DNA of 18,544 bases from positions 1 to 18,544 of the forward strand of contig JAEZHY010000223.1 of assembly GCA_023416335.1 (NCBI GenBank), read 5' to 3'. The position numbers were made by a program, and so were the translations under genes. Position 1 is the stretch's first letter. Every line of letters starts with the position of its first letter. This stretch comes from Pseudomonadota bacterium. GTDB taxonomy: Bacteria; Desulfobacterota; Syntrophobacteria; Syntrophobacterales; Syntrophobacteraceae. Under the pieces are notes generated by a model that was given only the letters and a program-made list of their open reading frames with translations, was not told the DNA's origin and ran no database searches. This document shows positions 1 to 5,994 of this stretch, piece after piece.

Positions 1-26
1 CCCAAGGAGGACCTTGGGAACCAGCG
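1..26. repeat. 26-bp direct repeat with internal hairpin, copy 1
   Basis: The same 26 bases occur at 216-241. The first 18 form a perfect inverted repeat, CCCAAGG-AGGA-CCTTGGG, a 7-bp stem with a 4-base loop. This is typical of a REP-like intergenic element. The copy starts at the window edge, so it may extend to the left. Confidence 0.75.
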
Positions 27-90
27 CATAGCGGAAGGTGCCCGGGGAGATATTTCTTTCCGTGATTTCCCGGACTTCGCATCCTGTTTT

Positions 91-120
91 ATCCGCGTCC
101 ATCTGTGTCCATCCGTGTCA
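91..120. repeat. three tandem 10-bp units (ATCCGTGTCC-like)
   Basis: The units at 91-100, 101-110 and 111-120 read ATCCGCGTCC, ATCTGTGTCC and ATCCGTGTCA. Each differs from its neighbour at two or three positions. From memory, ATCCGTGTCC-type words are common in intergenic repeats of many bacteria. No function is evident. Confidence 0.6.
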
Positions 121-215
121 AAAGGCAGTGGCCGGGCACTCCAGGGGGATCGATGCGCGTGCGGGGGAGGGAGACATTCACGTGGGTGGAAGCAGGAGCT
201 TCAGTGACGGGGGGT

Positions 216-241
216 CCCAAGGAGGACCTTGGGAACCAGCG
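216..241. repeat. 26-bp direct repeat with internal hairpin, copy 2
   Basis: An exact second copy of the 1-26 element with the same CCCAAGG / CCTTGGG stem. It is followed at 243-249 by another CCTTGGG half-site, which suggests a further decayed unit. Confidence 0.75.
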
Positions 242-289
242 GACCTTGGGATCAGCGGCGTATTTCCTTAAAGCAACGACATTTACGAT

Positions 290-308
290 AAGCTGGTGCC
301 CACCCTAC
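290..308 (-). repeat. GTAGGGTGGGCAC-type dispersed repeat, partial
   Basis: Read on the minus strand this is GTAGGGTGGG(C)ACCAGCTT. It matches the plus-strand copy at 2907-2924, which reads GTAGGGTGGGTACAAGCTT. The two copies lie in opposite orientations. Only half of the hairpin seen in the 2906-2938 copy is present here. Confidence 0.5.
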
Positions 309-332
309 CGCACCCTGGGCTATTAGTTTATG

Positions 333-415
333 TTATTGGTTTCTTTCGTGATTTTCGTGAATTTCGTGGTTAAGGATTTTGTTTTTGCATTTTTTGTTGC
401 GGCTGTGCTGCTCCA
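333..415. repeat. TTTCGTG/TTGCATTTT dispersed repeat, copy 1
   Basis: An ~83-bp element of TTTCGTGATTTTCGTG and ATTTCGTGGTTAAGG, then TTTTTGCATTTTTTG and GTTGCGGCT, ending in CTCCA. A closely related copy lies at 3640-3719 and a truncated one at 3361-3387. On the minus strand it encodes the low-complexity peptide LTTKFTKITKE, which I remember as a recurrent spurious ORF in many environmental bacteria. Confidence 0.7.
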
Positions 416-529
416 GGAATTTCGTGGTTGGAAGTTTTTGCCCCGGGAAAAGATCTCCTGTTTCCCGGTTGTTCTTTGACAAAATAAAACGGACGAAAGT
501 CTGAAAATCGCGGGAATTTCCTCCTGCGT

Positions 530-637
530 GTCAGGGTTTATCAACCTTGGCAGACTTTGTCAGACTTCTGTAAGGCCTGCGTCAGGGTTTATCAGGGTTC
601 TCAATCTCTTCCGGTCAAGGTTTATCAAGCTTTATCA
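530..637. repeat. degenerate GTCAGGGTTTATCA repeats
   Basis: The word GTCAGGGTTTATCA occurs at 530-543 and 581-594. A variant GTCAAGGTTTATCA lies at 614-627 and a further TTTATCA at 631-637. Spacing is irregular, so this is a decayed cluster of an intergenic repeat rather than a clean array. It lies just beyond the 3' end of the minus-strand gene that ends at 695. Confidence 0.55.
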
Positions 638-694
638 GTGCTGGTAAGGGGTGGTAAGGGTTAAAATTTTTTGGAGACTGCCGCAGGTATTGGC

Positions 695-1567
695 TCAATG
701 TCCGCCCTTCTTCCATTTCTCAGTCGTCTCCCTTGCGAAATCCTCGAACGATCCAGGGGGATGTCCCAGCAGCTTTTCCATGCGCTCGACGTCGCCGGGT
801 TCGGCCCTGAGGCCGTTTTTCTGAAGGGCCTCGTACATCAGCCTGTAATCGAATACCTTCCATCCGGGAAGGGTCCTGCGCATCTTCTTCTCCCATGCGT
901 CCAGGTCGTCTCCGGCATAGGCGATCGGCCTGTCCAGCGCGCGGCCCCAGACTTCGGCCGTGCTCCTGCCCGTCAGCACTTCCGGTCCGACCACATTATA
1001 AGTGTTGCCCTGGTGGCCGGTTTCGGTCAGGGTGACTGCTGCGGCTTCGGCTATATCCCGCGCATCCACACGCGAAAGGCCGGCGTCTCCGATGGGTTGA
1101 CCGTAAACGCCTCGTTCGAGCAGGGAGTCTTTTTGTCCATAATCGTTTTGGAAGAAGTGGTTGGGCCTGAGGATTGTGTACGGAACACCGGAGGATTTGA
1201 GCACGTATTCGATCGGCAGCTTCGAACCGAAATGCGGAACATGGGGGGCTCGTTCAAGATTGAATACCGACATATAGACAAAATACTTCACACCGGCCAT
1301 GCGAGCGCAATTGACCGCGACGATCCCCTGGTGGGTTTCGTCCGGACCTGTTGCAAGGAGCATGAAGATGCGGTCAACTCCATCCATGGCCGATCGTACT
1401 GCCTCGGGATCGAGCAGGTCGCCGGTCACGCCCTGGACTCCCGGGGGAAGTTTCTTTGCCTTTTCCGGGCTCCGGGTGAGGACATGGACTTCCAATTTTC
1501 GTGACGACAATTCGCCAACGAGCAGGGACCCTACCGTCCCCGTGCCGCCTATGACAAGTATTCTCAT
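695..1567 (-). CDS. NmrA-like NAD(P)-binding protein (atypical SDR)
   Basis: A 290-residue protein with an N-terminal Rossmann fold. The dinucleotide loop GGTGTVG (residues 7-13) follows MRILVI, and LTRSP after strand 2 suits cofactor phosphate or adenine binding. A later RPNHFFQN is typical of NmrA/HSCARG-type atypical short-chain dehydrogenases (family knowledge). These proteins sense NAD(P) or reduce small substrates such as quinones; which applies here cannot be told. The start is placed at 1567 because MRILVIGGTG opens the fold and GGAGGA lies about 10 bases upstream; an ATG at 1612 would add 15 residues with no fold match. The gene is divergent from the FMN oxidase gene at 1756, so the 188-bp gap should hold both promoters. 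The class is secure, the substrate unknown. Confidence 0.9.
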   Translation of the reverse strand: MRILVIGGTGTVGSLLVGELSSRKLEVHVLTRSPEKAKKLPPGVQGVTGDLLDPEAVRSAMDGVDRIFMLLATGPDETHQGIVAVNCARMAGVKYFVYMSVFNLERAPHVPHFGSKLPIEYVLKSSGVPYTILRPNHFFQNDYGQKDSLLERGVYGQPIGDAGLSRVDARDIAEAAAVTLTETGHQGNTYNVVGPEVLTGRSTAEVWGRALDRPIAYAGDDLDAWEKKMRRTLPGWKVFDYRLMYEALQKNGLRAEPGDVERMEKLLGHPPGSFEDFARETTEKWKKGGH

Positions 1568-1755
1568 GAGCCCTTTTCCTCCGTGCCTTTGAAAGATCCC
1601 GTGCGCCCGCATGATCCGGATTAAAAGATAATACAGCCCCGCCGGAATCCGTGTTGAGGCGCATCAATATATGAATCCGAAACCATACCGGCCTGGATTG
1701 ACAACCTGGAAACAGGCCTTAGCTCAATCGGCAGGAATTCAACGGAGGAAGCCCG

Positions 1756-2871
1756 ATGAGCGACATGGAATTGGAAGAGGTGCACGACCCGCCCCAAAGT
1801 CGATCGAGCGGCAAGGCCGGGGCAGAACTCGATATCGTCAATCTCTATGAGATGGCGGAGCGGGCGAGGAAGGTTATCCCTTCGGGGACTTTCGAATACA
1901 TCGCCGGAGGATCCGGCGACGAATGGACTCTAAGAGAGAATACCCGGGCTTTCGACGACGTTCAGATACTCCCACAATATCTGACCGGAATAGCAACTCC
2001 CGATACTCGGATTGAAATCTTCGGCTCAAAGTTGGCTACTCCTGTCATCGTGTCTCCATCGGCTTCTCACGGACTTGTTCATCAGAGTGCTGAAAAGGGC
2101 ACGGCAGTCGGGGCCGCGGAAGCAGGCGCATTGATGTGCGTGGCGACTCTTTCCAATACTCCGCTGGAAGAAATCGCAGAAGTCTCAGCCGGGCCGCGGT
2201 GGTTTCAGCTCTATTACACCGACGACCCGGGTATAAACCGGGAAATGATCCAGCGCGCCAAAGCCGCAGGATGTACGGCAGTAGTTCTGACGGTCGATGC
2301 GGAATGGGTGGGTAACCGCGAAGCGGATTACCGTACCGGTTTTACCTTCCCGACGACCCTGAAATTTCCGAACGTGCCGGTAGCAAAGATCGGGGTCAGT
2401 TTTTTCGAATTGATGAAGTCGTTCAAGCCCAATCTTTCAATGTCCGATCTTGAATTTGTCCGAAAGGAATCGGGAGTTCCCGTAATCGTCAAAGGCATCC
2501 TGTCCCCGGAAAATGCGGTCCGGTGCGTCGATCGCGGGGCCTCTGCGATCCAGGTGTCAAATCACGGCGGGCGCCAGTTGGATGGGGCCCCTGCTTCGAT
2601 TACGGCTCTTCAGGGCATTGTGGATTCCGTGGGCGAGCAGGTCCCGGTAATTTTCGACGGAGGCATACGGCGCGGGAGCCATGTTTTCAAGGCACTGGCC
2701 CTGGGCGCAAGCGCCGTTGCAATAGGGCGTCCCGTGTTTTACGGCCTGGCCCTTGGGGGATCGCAGGGTGTGAAATCCGTGCTCGACATATTGAATTTCG
2801 AGTTGCGATTGACCATGAAGCTGGCGGGGTGCGGAAGTATTGCGGAGATTTCCAGGCGGTTTCTTCTTTGA
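1756..2871 (+). CDS. FMN-dependent alpha-hydroxyacid oxidase/dehydrogenase, lactate oxidase-like
   Basis: A 371-residue cytosolic flavoenzyme of the glycolate/lactate oxidase family, a TIM barrel that oxidises L-2-hydroxy acids to 2-oxo acids with FMN. Residues that match the Aerococcus lactate oxidase active site (recalled alignment) are Tyr48 in FEYIAGGSGDEWT, Tyr153 in FQLYYT, Arg188 in GNRE, Lys246 in VIVKG, and catalytic His270 with Arg273 in SNHGGRQLDGAP. FDGGIRRG (300-307) and AIGRPV (322-327) bind the FMN phosphate. The GDEW motif favours the lactate oxidase/2-monooxygenase subgroup over LldD or glycolate oxidase. GGAGGAA at 1744-1750 sits 5 bases before ATG. In an anaerobe it may pass electrons to another acceptor, or remove lactate together with oxygen. 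The substrate is inferred, not shown. Confidence 0.92.
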   Translation: MSDMELEEVHDPPQSRSSGKAGAELDIVNLYEMAERARKVIPSGTFEYIAGGSGDEWTLRENTRAFDDVQILPQYLTGIATPDTRIEIFGSKLATPVIVSPSASHGLVHQSAEKGTAVGAAEAGALMCVATLSNTPLEEIAEVSAGPRWFQLYYTDDPGINREMIQRAKAAGCTAVVLTVDAEWVGNREADYRTGFTFPTTLKFPNVPVAKIGVSFFELMKSFKPNLSMSDLEFVRKESGVPVIVKGILSPENAVRCVDRGASAIQVSNHGGRQLDGAPASITALQGIVDSVGEQVPVIFDGGIRRGSHVFKALALGASAVAIGRPVFYGLALGGSQGVKSVLDILNFELRLTMKLAGCGSIAEISRRFLL

Positions 2872-2905
2872 TGAGAAGAATGCCATTAGTGTGGACGGTG
2901 AGCGG

Positions 2906-2938
2906 CGTAGGGTGGGTACAAGCTTCGCCGTGCCCACC
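2906..2938. repeat. GTAGGGTGGG hairpin repeat
   Basis: The arms GGTGGGTA (2911-2918) and TGCCCACC (2931-2938) pair over 8 positions with one mismatch or wobble around a 12-base loop. The left half recurs in inverted orientation at 290-308. This is a typical REP-like intergenic hairpin. It lies 35 bases past the stop of the FMN oxidase gene and could act as a transcript end, but there is no T-run. Confidence 0.55.
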
Positions 2939-3090
2939 GTCCGTCCCCTTGGATCATGGTTCATCGGGATGGACGGGTTGGTGGGCTCCCCAAATACCGG
3001 GACCGCGCTTCGCTCCCCCTCCCGTCGCTGCCGCACTTCCGAATCGAAGTTTCATTCTGTTTAAACCGAGTCCTCCAGAGGCGGCTCCGC

Positions 3091-3124
3091 TGGATCCCGG
3101 CTCAAAAGCACTGCCGGGATGACG
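3091..3124. repeat. GGATCCCGGC...GCCGGGATGA hairpin repeat
   Basis: A perfect 8-bp inverted repeat, ATCCCGGC (3094-3101) and GCCGGGAT (3113-3120), with an 11-base loop. It is flanked by TGG and GACGG. It resembles the widespread TGGATTCCCGC...GGGAATGAC class of bacterial intergenic hairpins (recalled). No T-run follows. Confidence 0.6.
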
Positions 3125-3260
3125 GGATTGGGGGGCTCCGTCATAAAATGCCCGGGAACCGGGTCCGTCTTCATTTGGGGCGACAGCCCCGGAATCAAGG
3201 GAACCAGCGAGGGATAAAGGTGCCTGAATTGTTGATTCTTGTATGGCGTCACTCTTATGA

Positions 3261-3353
3261 GGATGGGTTGCGCTCCGGGACTTCATCGTAACCGACCGGA
3301 ATTGGGCTGGTTTTCATCGACAACACGACACATTCTCTCCGCTCCACCCATCC
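3261..3353. mobile_element. MITE-like 93-bp element, copy A
   Basis: Bounded by perfect 8-bp inverted repeats, GGATGGGT (3261-3268) and ACCCATCC (3346-3353). The interior is about 90% identical to copy B at 3534-3625 by hand alignment (8 mismatches and one single-base gap). It encodes nothing. No target-site duplication is obvious. Size, terminal inverted repeats and two close copies suggest a non-autonomous mobile or REP-like element. Confidence 0.6.
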
Positions 3354-3360
3354 TGATCCC

Positions 3361-3387
3361 ATTGTTTTCTTGCGTGATTTTCGTACT
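3361..3387. repeat. TTTCGTG-type repeat, truncated copy
   Basis: Reads ATTGTTTTCTTGCGTGATTTTCGTACT and matches the opening part of the elements at 333-415 and 3640-3719, then diverges. It follows MITE-like copy A at the same relative place as the full element follows copy B. Confidence 0.5.
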
Positions 3388-3533
3388 ACTATCCGTCATT
3401 TTCTTGTTTTTTGAGCAAGATTTTCATGTTGACGGTTCCGTAAATCGTTTGACATCAACCTCTTAGGTGCACTTTAAACCGAGGGGAACCGAACGGCACT
3501 TTCGTGAGTTTCGTATCTCGGCTCATCAATAAA

Positions 3534-3625
3534 CGATGGGTTGGCTCCGGGACTTCATCGTAACCGACCGGGGTTGAGATGGTTTTCATCGACAAAACGA
3601 CACAGTCTCTCTGCTCCACCCATCC
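3534..3625. mobile_element. MITE-like 92-bp element, copy B
   Basis: Bounded by GATGGGT (3535-3541) and ACCCATC (3618-3624). It shares almost the whole interior with copy A, including an unbroken block around GGGACTTCATCGTAACCGAC. Both copies point the same way, about 270 bp apart, and both are followed by an ATTGTTTTCTT / TTTCGTG repeat. The duplicated unit may therefore be a ~130-bp composite. Confidence 0.6.
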
Positions 3626-3639
3626 TTCGACCTTATCTC

Positions 3640-3719
3640 ATTGTTTTCTTTTGTAATTTTCGTGAATTTCGTGGTTAAGGGTTTCTGTTTTGCATTTTGG
3701 TTGCGGCTCCGCAACTCCA
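3640..3719. repeat. TTTCGTG/TTGCATTTT dispersed repeat, copy 2
   Basis: The second full copy of the element at 333-415. Here the end is a clean hairpin, GTTGCG (3700-3705), GCTC loop, CGCAAC (3710-3715), followed by CTCCA. It lies about 30 bases beyond the stop of the DUF1003 gene and may sit in its 3' untranslated region. Confidence 0.7.
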
Positions 3720-3748
3720 AGTCCTTCGTGATCAGGTCTTGTCCGGGA

Positions 3749-4300
3749 TCAATCTCTTCCGTGCCCTTCATCTTCTGAAAATCCTTCGCCTGCCTCTTCG
3801 ATTTTGTCGAGCACGGCTTCCGGAGCTACGTCATGTTCGAGTTCGGAGAGTTCGGGATCCCGGGCTTCCCGGATGTCCATTTTCTTTGCCATGGCCCGCA
3901 CCAGGGTCAGCATGCGCGTGATTTCATGCTCTGCAAGAAGGCCTGTCTGCAGGTCCAGGTCGGCTCTGCGGTCCTCCATTTCGGCCATCCGGTTCTGCGA
4001 GATCAGGATGAAAGTTGAGAGGAAGATCGCCTCGACCGAAGCGAACATGGCCAATATCACAAATGTTGGATCGAATTTTGGCAGACCCGGAAACCAGGGG
4101 AGGTTGAATACGATCCAGCCGCCGAACAGCACGAGGTGGATGTAGACGAACTTCATGCTTCCGGTGAACTTTGTGATTCCATCGGCCAGCTTGACCTGCG
4201 GGCTCTTTTTCTTTTCTTCCAGGCTGCGTCTTTTGAGCAGAGCAGCAATGTTTCGCTCGGTTATTCCTGCGAGTCCGGATTCGTGTGTTGCGCGCGCCAT
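3749..4300 (-). CDS. DUF1003 family inner-membrane protein
   Basis: A 183-residue protein. The DUF1003 signature is complete: FTGSMKFVYIHLVLFGGWIVFNL (residues 45-67) with the first membrane span, FDPTFVILAMFASVEAIFLSTFILISQNR with the second (about 80-100), then DRRADLDLQTGLLAEHEITRML. The C-terminal 40 residues are acidic and probably a cytosolic tail. The family is common but its biochemical role is unknown; I do not assign one. The N-terminal 45 residues are basic and soluble. AGGAG lies 8 bases before ATG at 4300. It is transcribed alone, divergent from the FG-GAP operon, with a TTTCGTG repeat just after its stop. Confidence 0.92.
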   Translation of the reverse strand: MARATHESGLAGITERNIAALLKRRSLEEKKKSPQVKLADGITKFTGSMKFVYIHLVLFGGWIVFNLPWFPGLPKFDPTFVILAMFASVEAIFLSTFILISQNRMAEMEDRRADLDLQTGLLAEHEITRMLTLVRAMAKKMDIREARDPELSELEHDVAPEAVLDKIEEAGEGFSEDEGHGRD

Positions 4301-4668
4301 TTATTTGCTCCTGAATTAATCGCCACTCGTATCGAGTGTACGCAAAAGATTTGGATCCCTTTCGTTATAAGAAGCTAATCATTACGGAATGTTAGAGTCT
4401 GATGCGATCCCTCGGGCCACGCTCTCCCGATTGCCGGGCCGACATGAAAATATTACATCGGCCCGCCTGGAACCAGGACGAAGGCCGATGCGCCCCATCC
4501 GATGTTTGACGGGCGCTCCTCGTAAGCCACGTAGAAACATTTGGGGAATTTCACCCATGACGTACAGGCCGGATAATGACTAGAAGACTTTTCACATAAA
4601 TCCCACTCTTCACAATCGTTTCCAAAACAAAAACATCTCAGACAGGTTGGTCCTGCCAAGGAGCGAAC
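4301..4668. other. divergent intergenic region with two competing hairpins
   Basis: This 368-base gap must hold the promoters of the DUF1003 gene and the FG-GAP/cytochrome operon; I see no strong -35/-10 pair for either. The centre (4436-4490) holds overlapping inverted repeats, listed separately. A minus-strand frame of 68 codons (4453-4659) has no ribosome binding site and is not called. Confidence 0.5.
4436..4490 (+). promoter_or_regulatory. two mutually exclusive stem-loops
   Basis: Hairpin 1 pairs GGGCCGA (4436-4442) with TCGGCCC (4458-4464) around an AT-rich loop. Hairpin 2 pairs CATCGGCC (4456-4463) with GGCCGATG (4483-4490) and has a nested stem, CCTGG (4466-4470) with CCAGG (4473-4477). 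The arm at 4456-4464 is shared, so only one can form at a time. The site is ~180 bases before the FG-GAP start and could be a leader switch, but a plain repeat element is as likely. There is no T-run. Confidence 0.35.
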
Positions 4669-5973
4669 ATGTATGCCCGAATTTCACTGGTTTTACTCTT
4701 CGTCGTTATCCTGGCTTTCGGCGCCCGGGCGGCAACTGTGATTCAAAATTCTGCCGAGCCTTCAGCCGTTCTGTACTGGCCGTTCCCGCCGGGAAGCATG
4801 ATGGGGCAATCGGGGGCGGTAGTCGATGTGAACGCCTTGCGTCAGGACCTCGTCGTGGGAGCACCCTATGCGGCACATGGAAACGACAGGGGAATGATCC
4901 TGCTCTACTATGGAGCGAACGGTTTGAAATCGGGAGGGCGGCCTTCAGCGGTAATATATGGCGATGGAAACCTCGGGTGGAGCCTGGTCGGTTTGGGGCA
5001 GGGCGCCTTTGCGGCGGGTGCTTTCAGCGGAAGCGGTGACAACGTTTCCCTCTCGGGGGGCGTATCCATCTACCGCTATACACGGGGCGCTCCTCAGAAG
5101 GTGGCCGATCTTTCCGGTGAGAATGCGCTCGATAAGTTCGGCTACACGCTGGCTTCAGGAGACTTCAACGGAGACGGCATCCAGGACCTGGCAGTGGGTG
5201 CGCCGTTTCATTCCCCGGACCCGAGTCTTTATCAGCAGGGGGCCGTCTACGTCTATTTCGGACCGGATTATTCGAGATCGGTGAAAATACCGGGAACCAA
5301 AAAGAACGGGGCGGTAGGTTTTTCAATCGGCACCGGGGACATAAACAAGGATGGAATAGACGACCTCCTGATCCAGTCGAGCGGAAAGGTAAACGCCTTT
5401 CTCGGTTCACACTCCTTTTCGCCAAACCCGGACCTGCCCGACATCATCTACAGCAGCCAGGACTCAAGCGATACCGACTTCGGACGGGCGATAGCCGTCC
5501 TGCGCAATCCCGATCCCGAAGAGATGAACAACGTCGCCGTAAGCGCCAGTCAGGCTACCCTCAATAACGGCATGATGGATATGATCGATTCCGGAAGGGT
5601 CTATATTTTCGGGAATTCGGGCGGTTCTGCCTCGATCTCCGCCGGCCCGCCTGCGAGAATCGATGGAGAACCCAACAGCGGGCGCTTCGGTTCGGGACTT
5701 CTCCCCGTATGCGACCTGGACGGCGATGGCGTTCAGGACCTGGCGGTGGGCTCAATACACGCTGATGGGACGTCCTTCCCGATGACCGGGGCGATCTACT
5801 TTATCAGCGGTAGAACTATGCAGCTCCTACCGGAAAAGACCATCCGCGGCAATGCGCGGGATATGCACTTCGGCACTTTTCTGGCCGCGTTTGTAAAGGG
5901 GACGTACCTCGCCGCCGGATCGCCGACTGAAAAAGACGGCAACGGTTCCGCACGAATTTACCGCCTCAAATAG
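4669..5973 (+). CDS. secreted FG-GAP repeat beta-propeller protein
   Basis: A 434-residue exported protein. The signal peptide has hydrophobic residues 5-18 and a likely cut in ARA-AT after residue 21. The rest shows integrin-alpha-like FG-GAP repeats: repeated LAVGAP/LVVGAP blades (DLVVGAPYA, DLAVGAPFH, DLAVGSIHA) and GxVYVYFG/GRVYIFG strands. Three calcium-binding loops are intact: DFNGDGIQD (165-173), DINKDGIDD (224-232) and DLDGDGVQD (349-357). The expected fold is a seven-bladed propeller that binds Ca2+ and a surface or protein partner. AAGGAG lies 6 bases before ATG. The cytochrome gene follows after 21 bases, so the two are surely co-transcribed and both products are exported. The actual ligand is unknown. 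Confidence 0.9.
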   Translation: MYARISLVLLFVVILAFGARAATVIQNSAEPSAVLYWPFPPGSMMGQSGAVVDVNALRQDLVVGAPYAAHGNDRGMILLYYGANGLKSGGRPSAVIYGDGNLGWSLVGLGQGAFAAGAFSGSGDNVSLSGGVSIYRYTRGAPQKVADLSGENALDKFGYTLASGDFNGDGIQDLAVGAPFHSPDPSLYQQGAVYVYFGPDYSRSVKIPGTKKNGAVGFSIGTGDINKDGIDDLLIQSSGKVNAFLGSHSFSPNPDLPDIIYSSQDSSDTDFGRAIAVLRNPDPEEMNNVAVSASQATLNNGMMDMIDSGRVYIFGNSGGSASISAGPPARIDGEPNSGRFGSGLLPVCDLDGDGVQDLAVGSIHADGTSFPMTGAIYFISGRTMQLLPEKTIRGNARDMHFGTFLAAFVKGTYLAAGSPTEKDGNGSARIYRLK

Positions 5974-5994
5974 CGGCGTCCGAAGGAGAAAAGC

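Larger units (their letters stand above)
1..694. other. intergenic repeat mosaic, no gene seen
   Basis: No reading frame here has a good ribosome binding site or a protein-like composition. The stretch is a patchwork of short repeats, listed separately: a hairpin-forming direct repeat (1-26, 216-241), three 10-bp tandem units (91-120), a GTAGGGTGGGC-type element (290-308), a TTTCGTG-type element (333-415) and GGTTTATCA-type units (530-637). Several recur in the 2872-3748 block, so they belong to families dispersed through this genome. The peptide LTTKFTKITKE read on the minus strand near 350-380 is a by-product of the repeat, not a gene. Confidence 0.7.
2872..3748. other. intergenic repeat-rich block, no gene seen
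   Basis: About 880 bases between the FMN oxidase and the DUF1003 gene. Open frames in several phases overlap each other, lack ribosome binding sites and have no protein-like pattern. The block contains a GTAGGGTGGG hairpin (2906-2938), a GGATCCCGGC/GCCGGGAT hairpin (3094-3120), two ~92-bp elements with terminal inverted repeats (3261-3353, 3534-3625) and TTTCGTG-type repeats (3361-3387, 3640-3719). It shares families with positions 1-694. Confidence 0.7.

Noticed and set aside
91..120. Tandem units as a CRISPR array
   Set aside because: The units are 10 bp, directly adjacent and without spacers.
323..544. Minus-strand frame with LTTKFTKITKE
   Set aside because: The peptide comes from the TTTCGTG repeat and recurs at 3586-3771. 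It is a repeat by-product.
671..1504. Long plus-strand open frame of 277 codons opposite the NmrA-like gene
   Set aside because: It starts in TTG-GAG context without a ribosome binding site and shows no domain pattern, while the opposite strand carries a complete Rossmann-fold protein. It is a shadow frame caused by GC-rich codons.
1697..1726. TTGACA before the FMN oxidase gene as a promoter
   Set aside because: The hexamer at the right spacing is AGCTCA, a poor -10, so I do not call it.
2954..3286. Overlapping frames in the 2872-3300 block on both strands
   Set aside because: They are low-complexity, mutually overlapping, lack ribosome binding sites and cover hairpin repeats.
3449..3478. 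TTGACA with TTTAAA 18 bases later, promoter-like
   Set aside because: No gene follows on the plus strand within a plausible distance, and the site lies in repeat DNA.
4453..4659. 68-codon minus frame between the DUF1003 and FG-GAP genes
   Set aside because: No ribosome binding site, and its end lies within the GGCCGATG inverted repeats. The peptide VKFPKCFYVAYEERPSNIGWG looks somewhat protein-like but I cannot tie it to a family.
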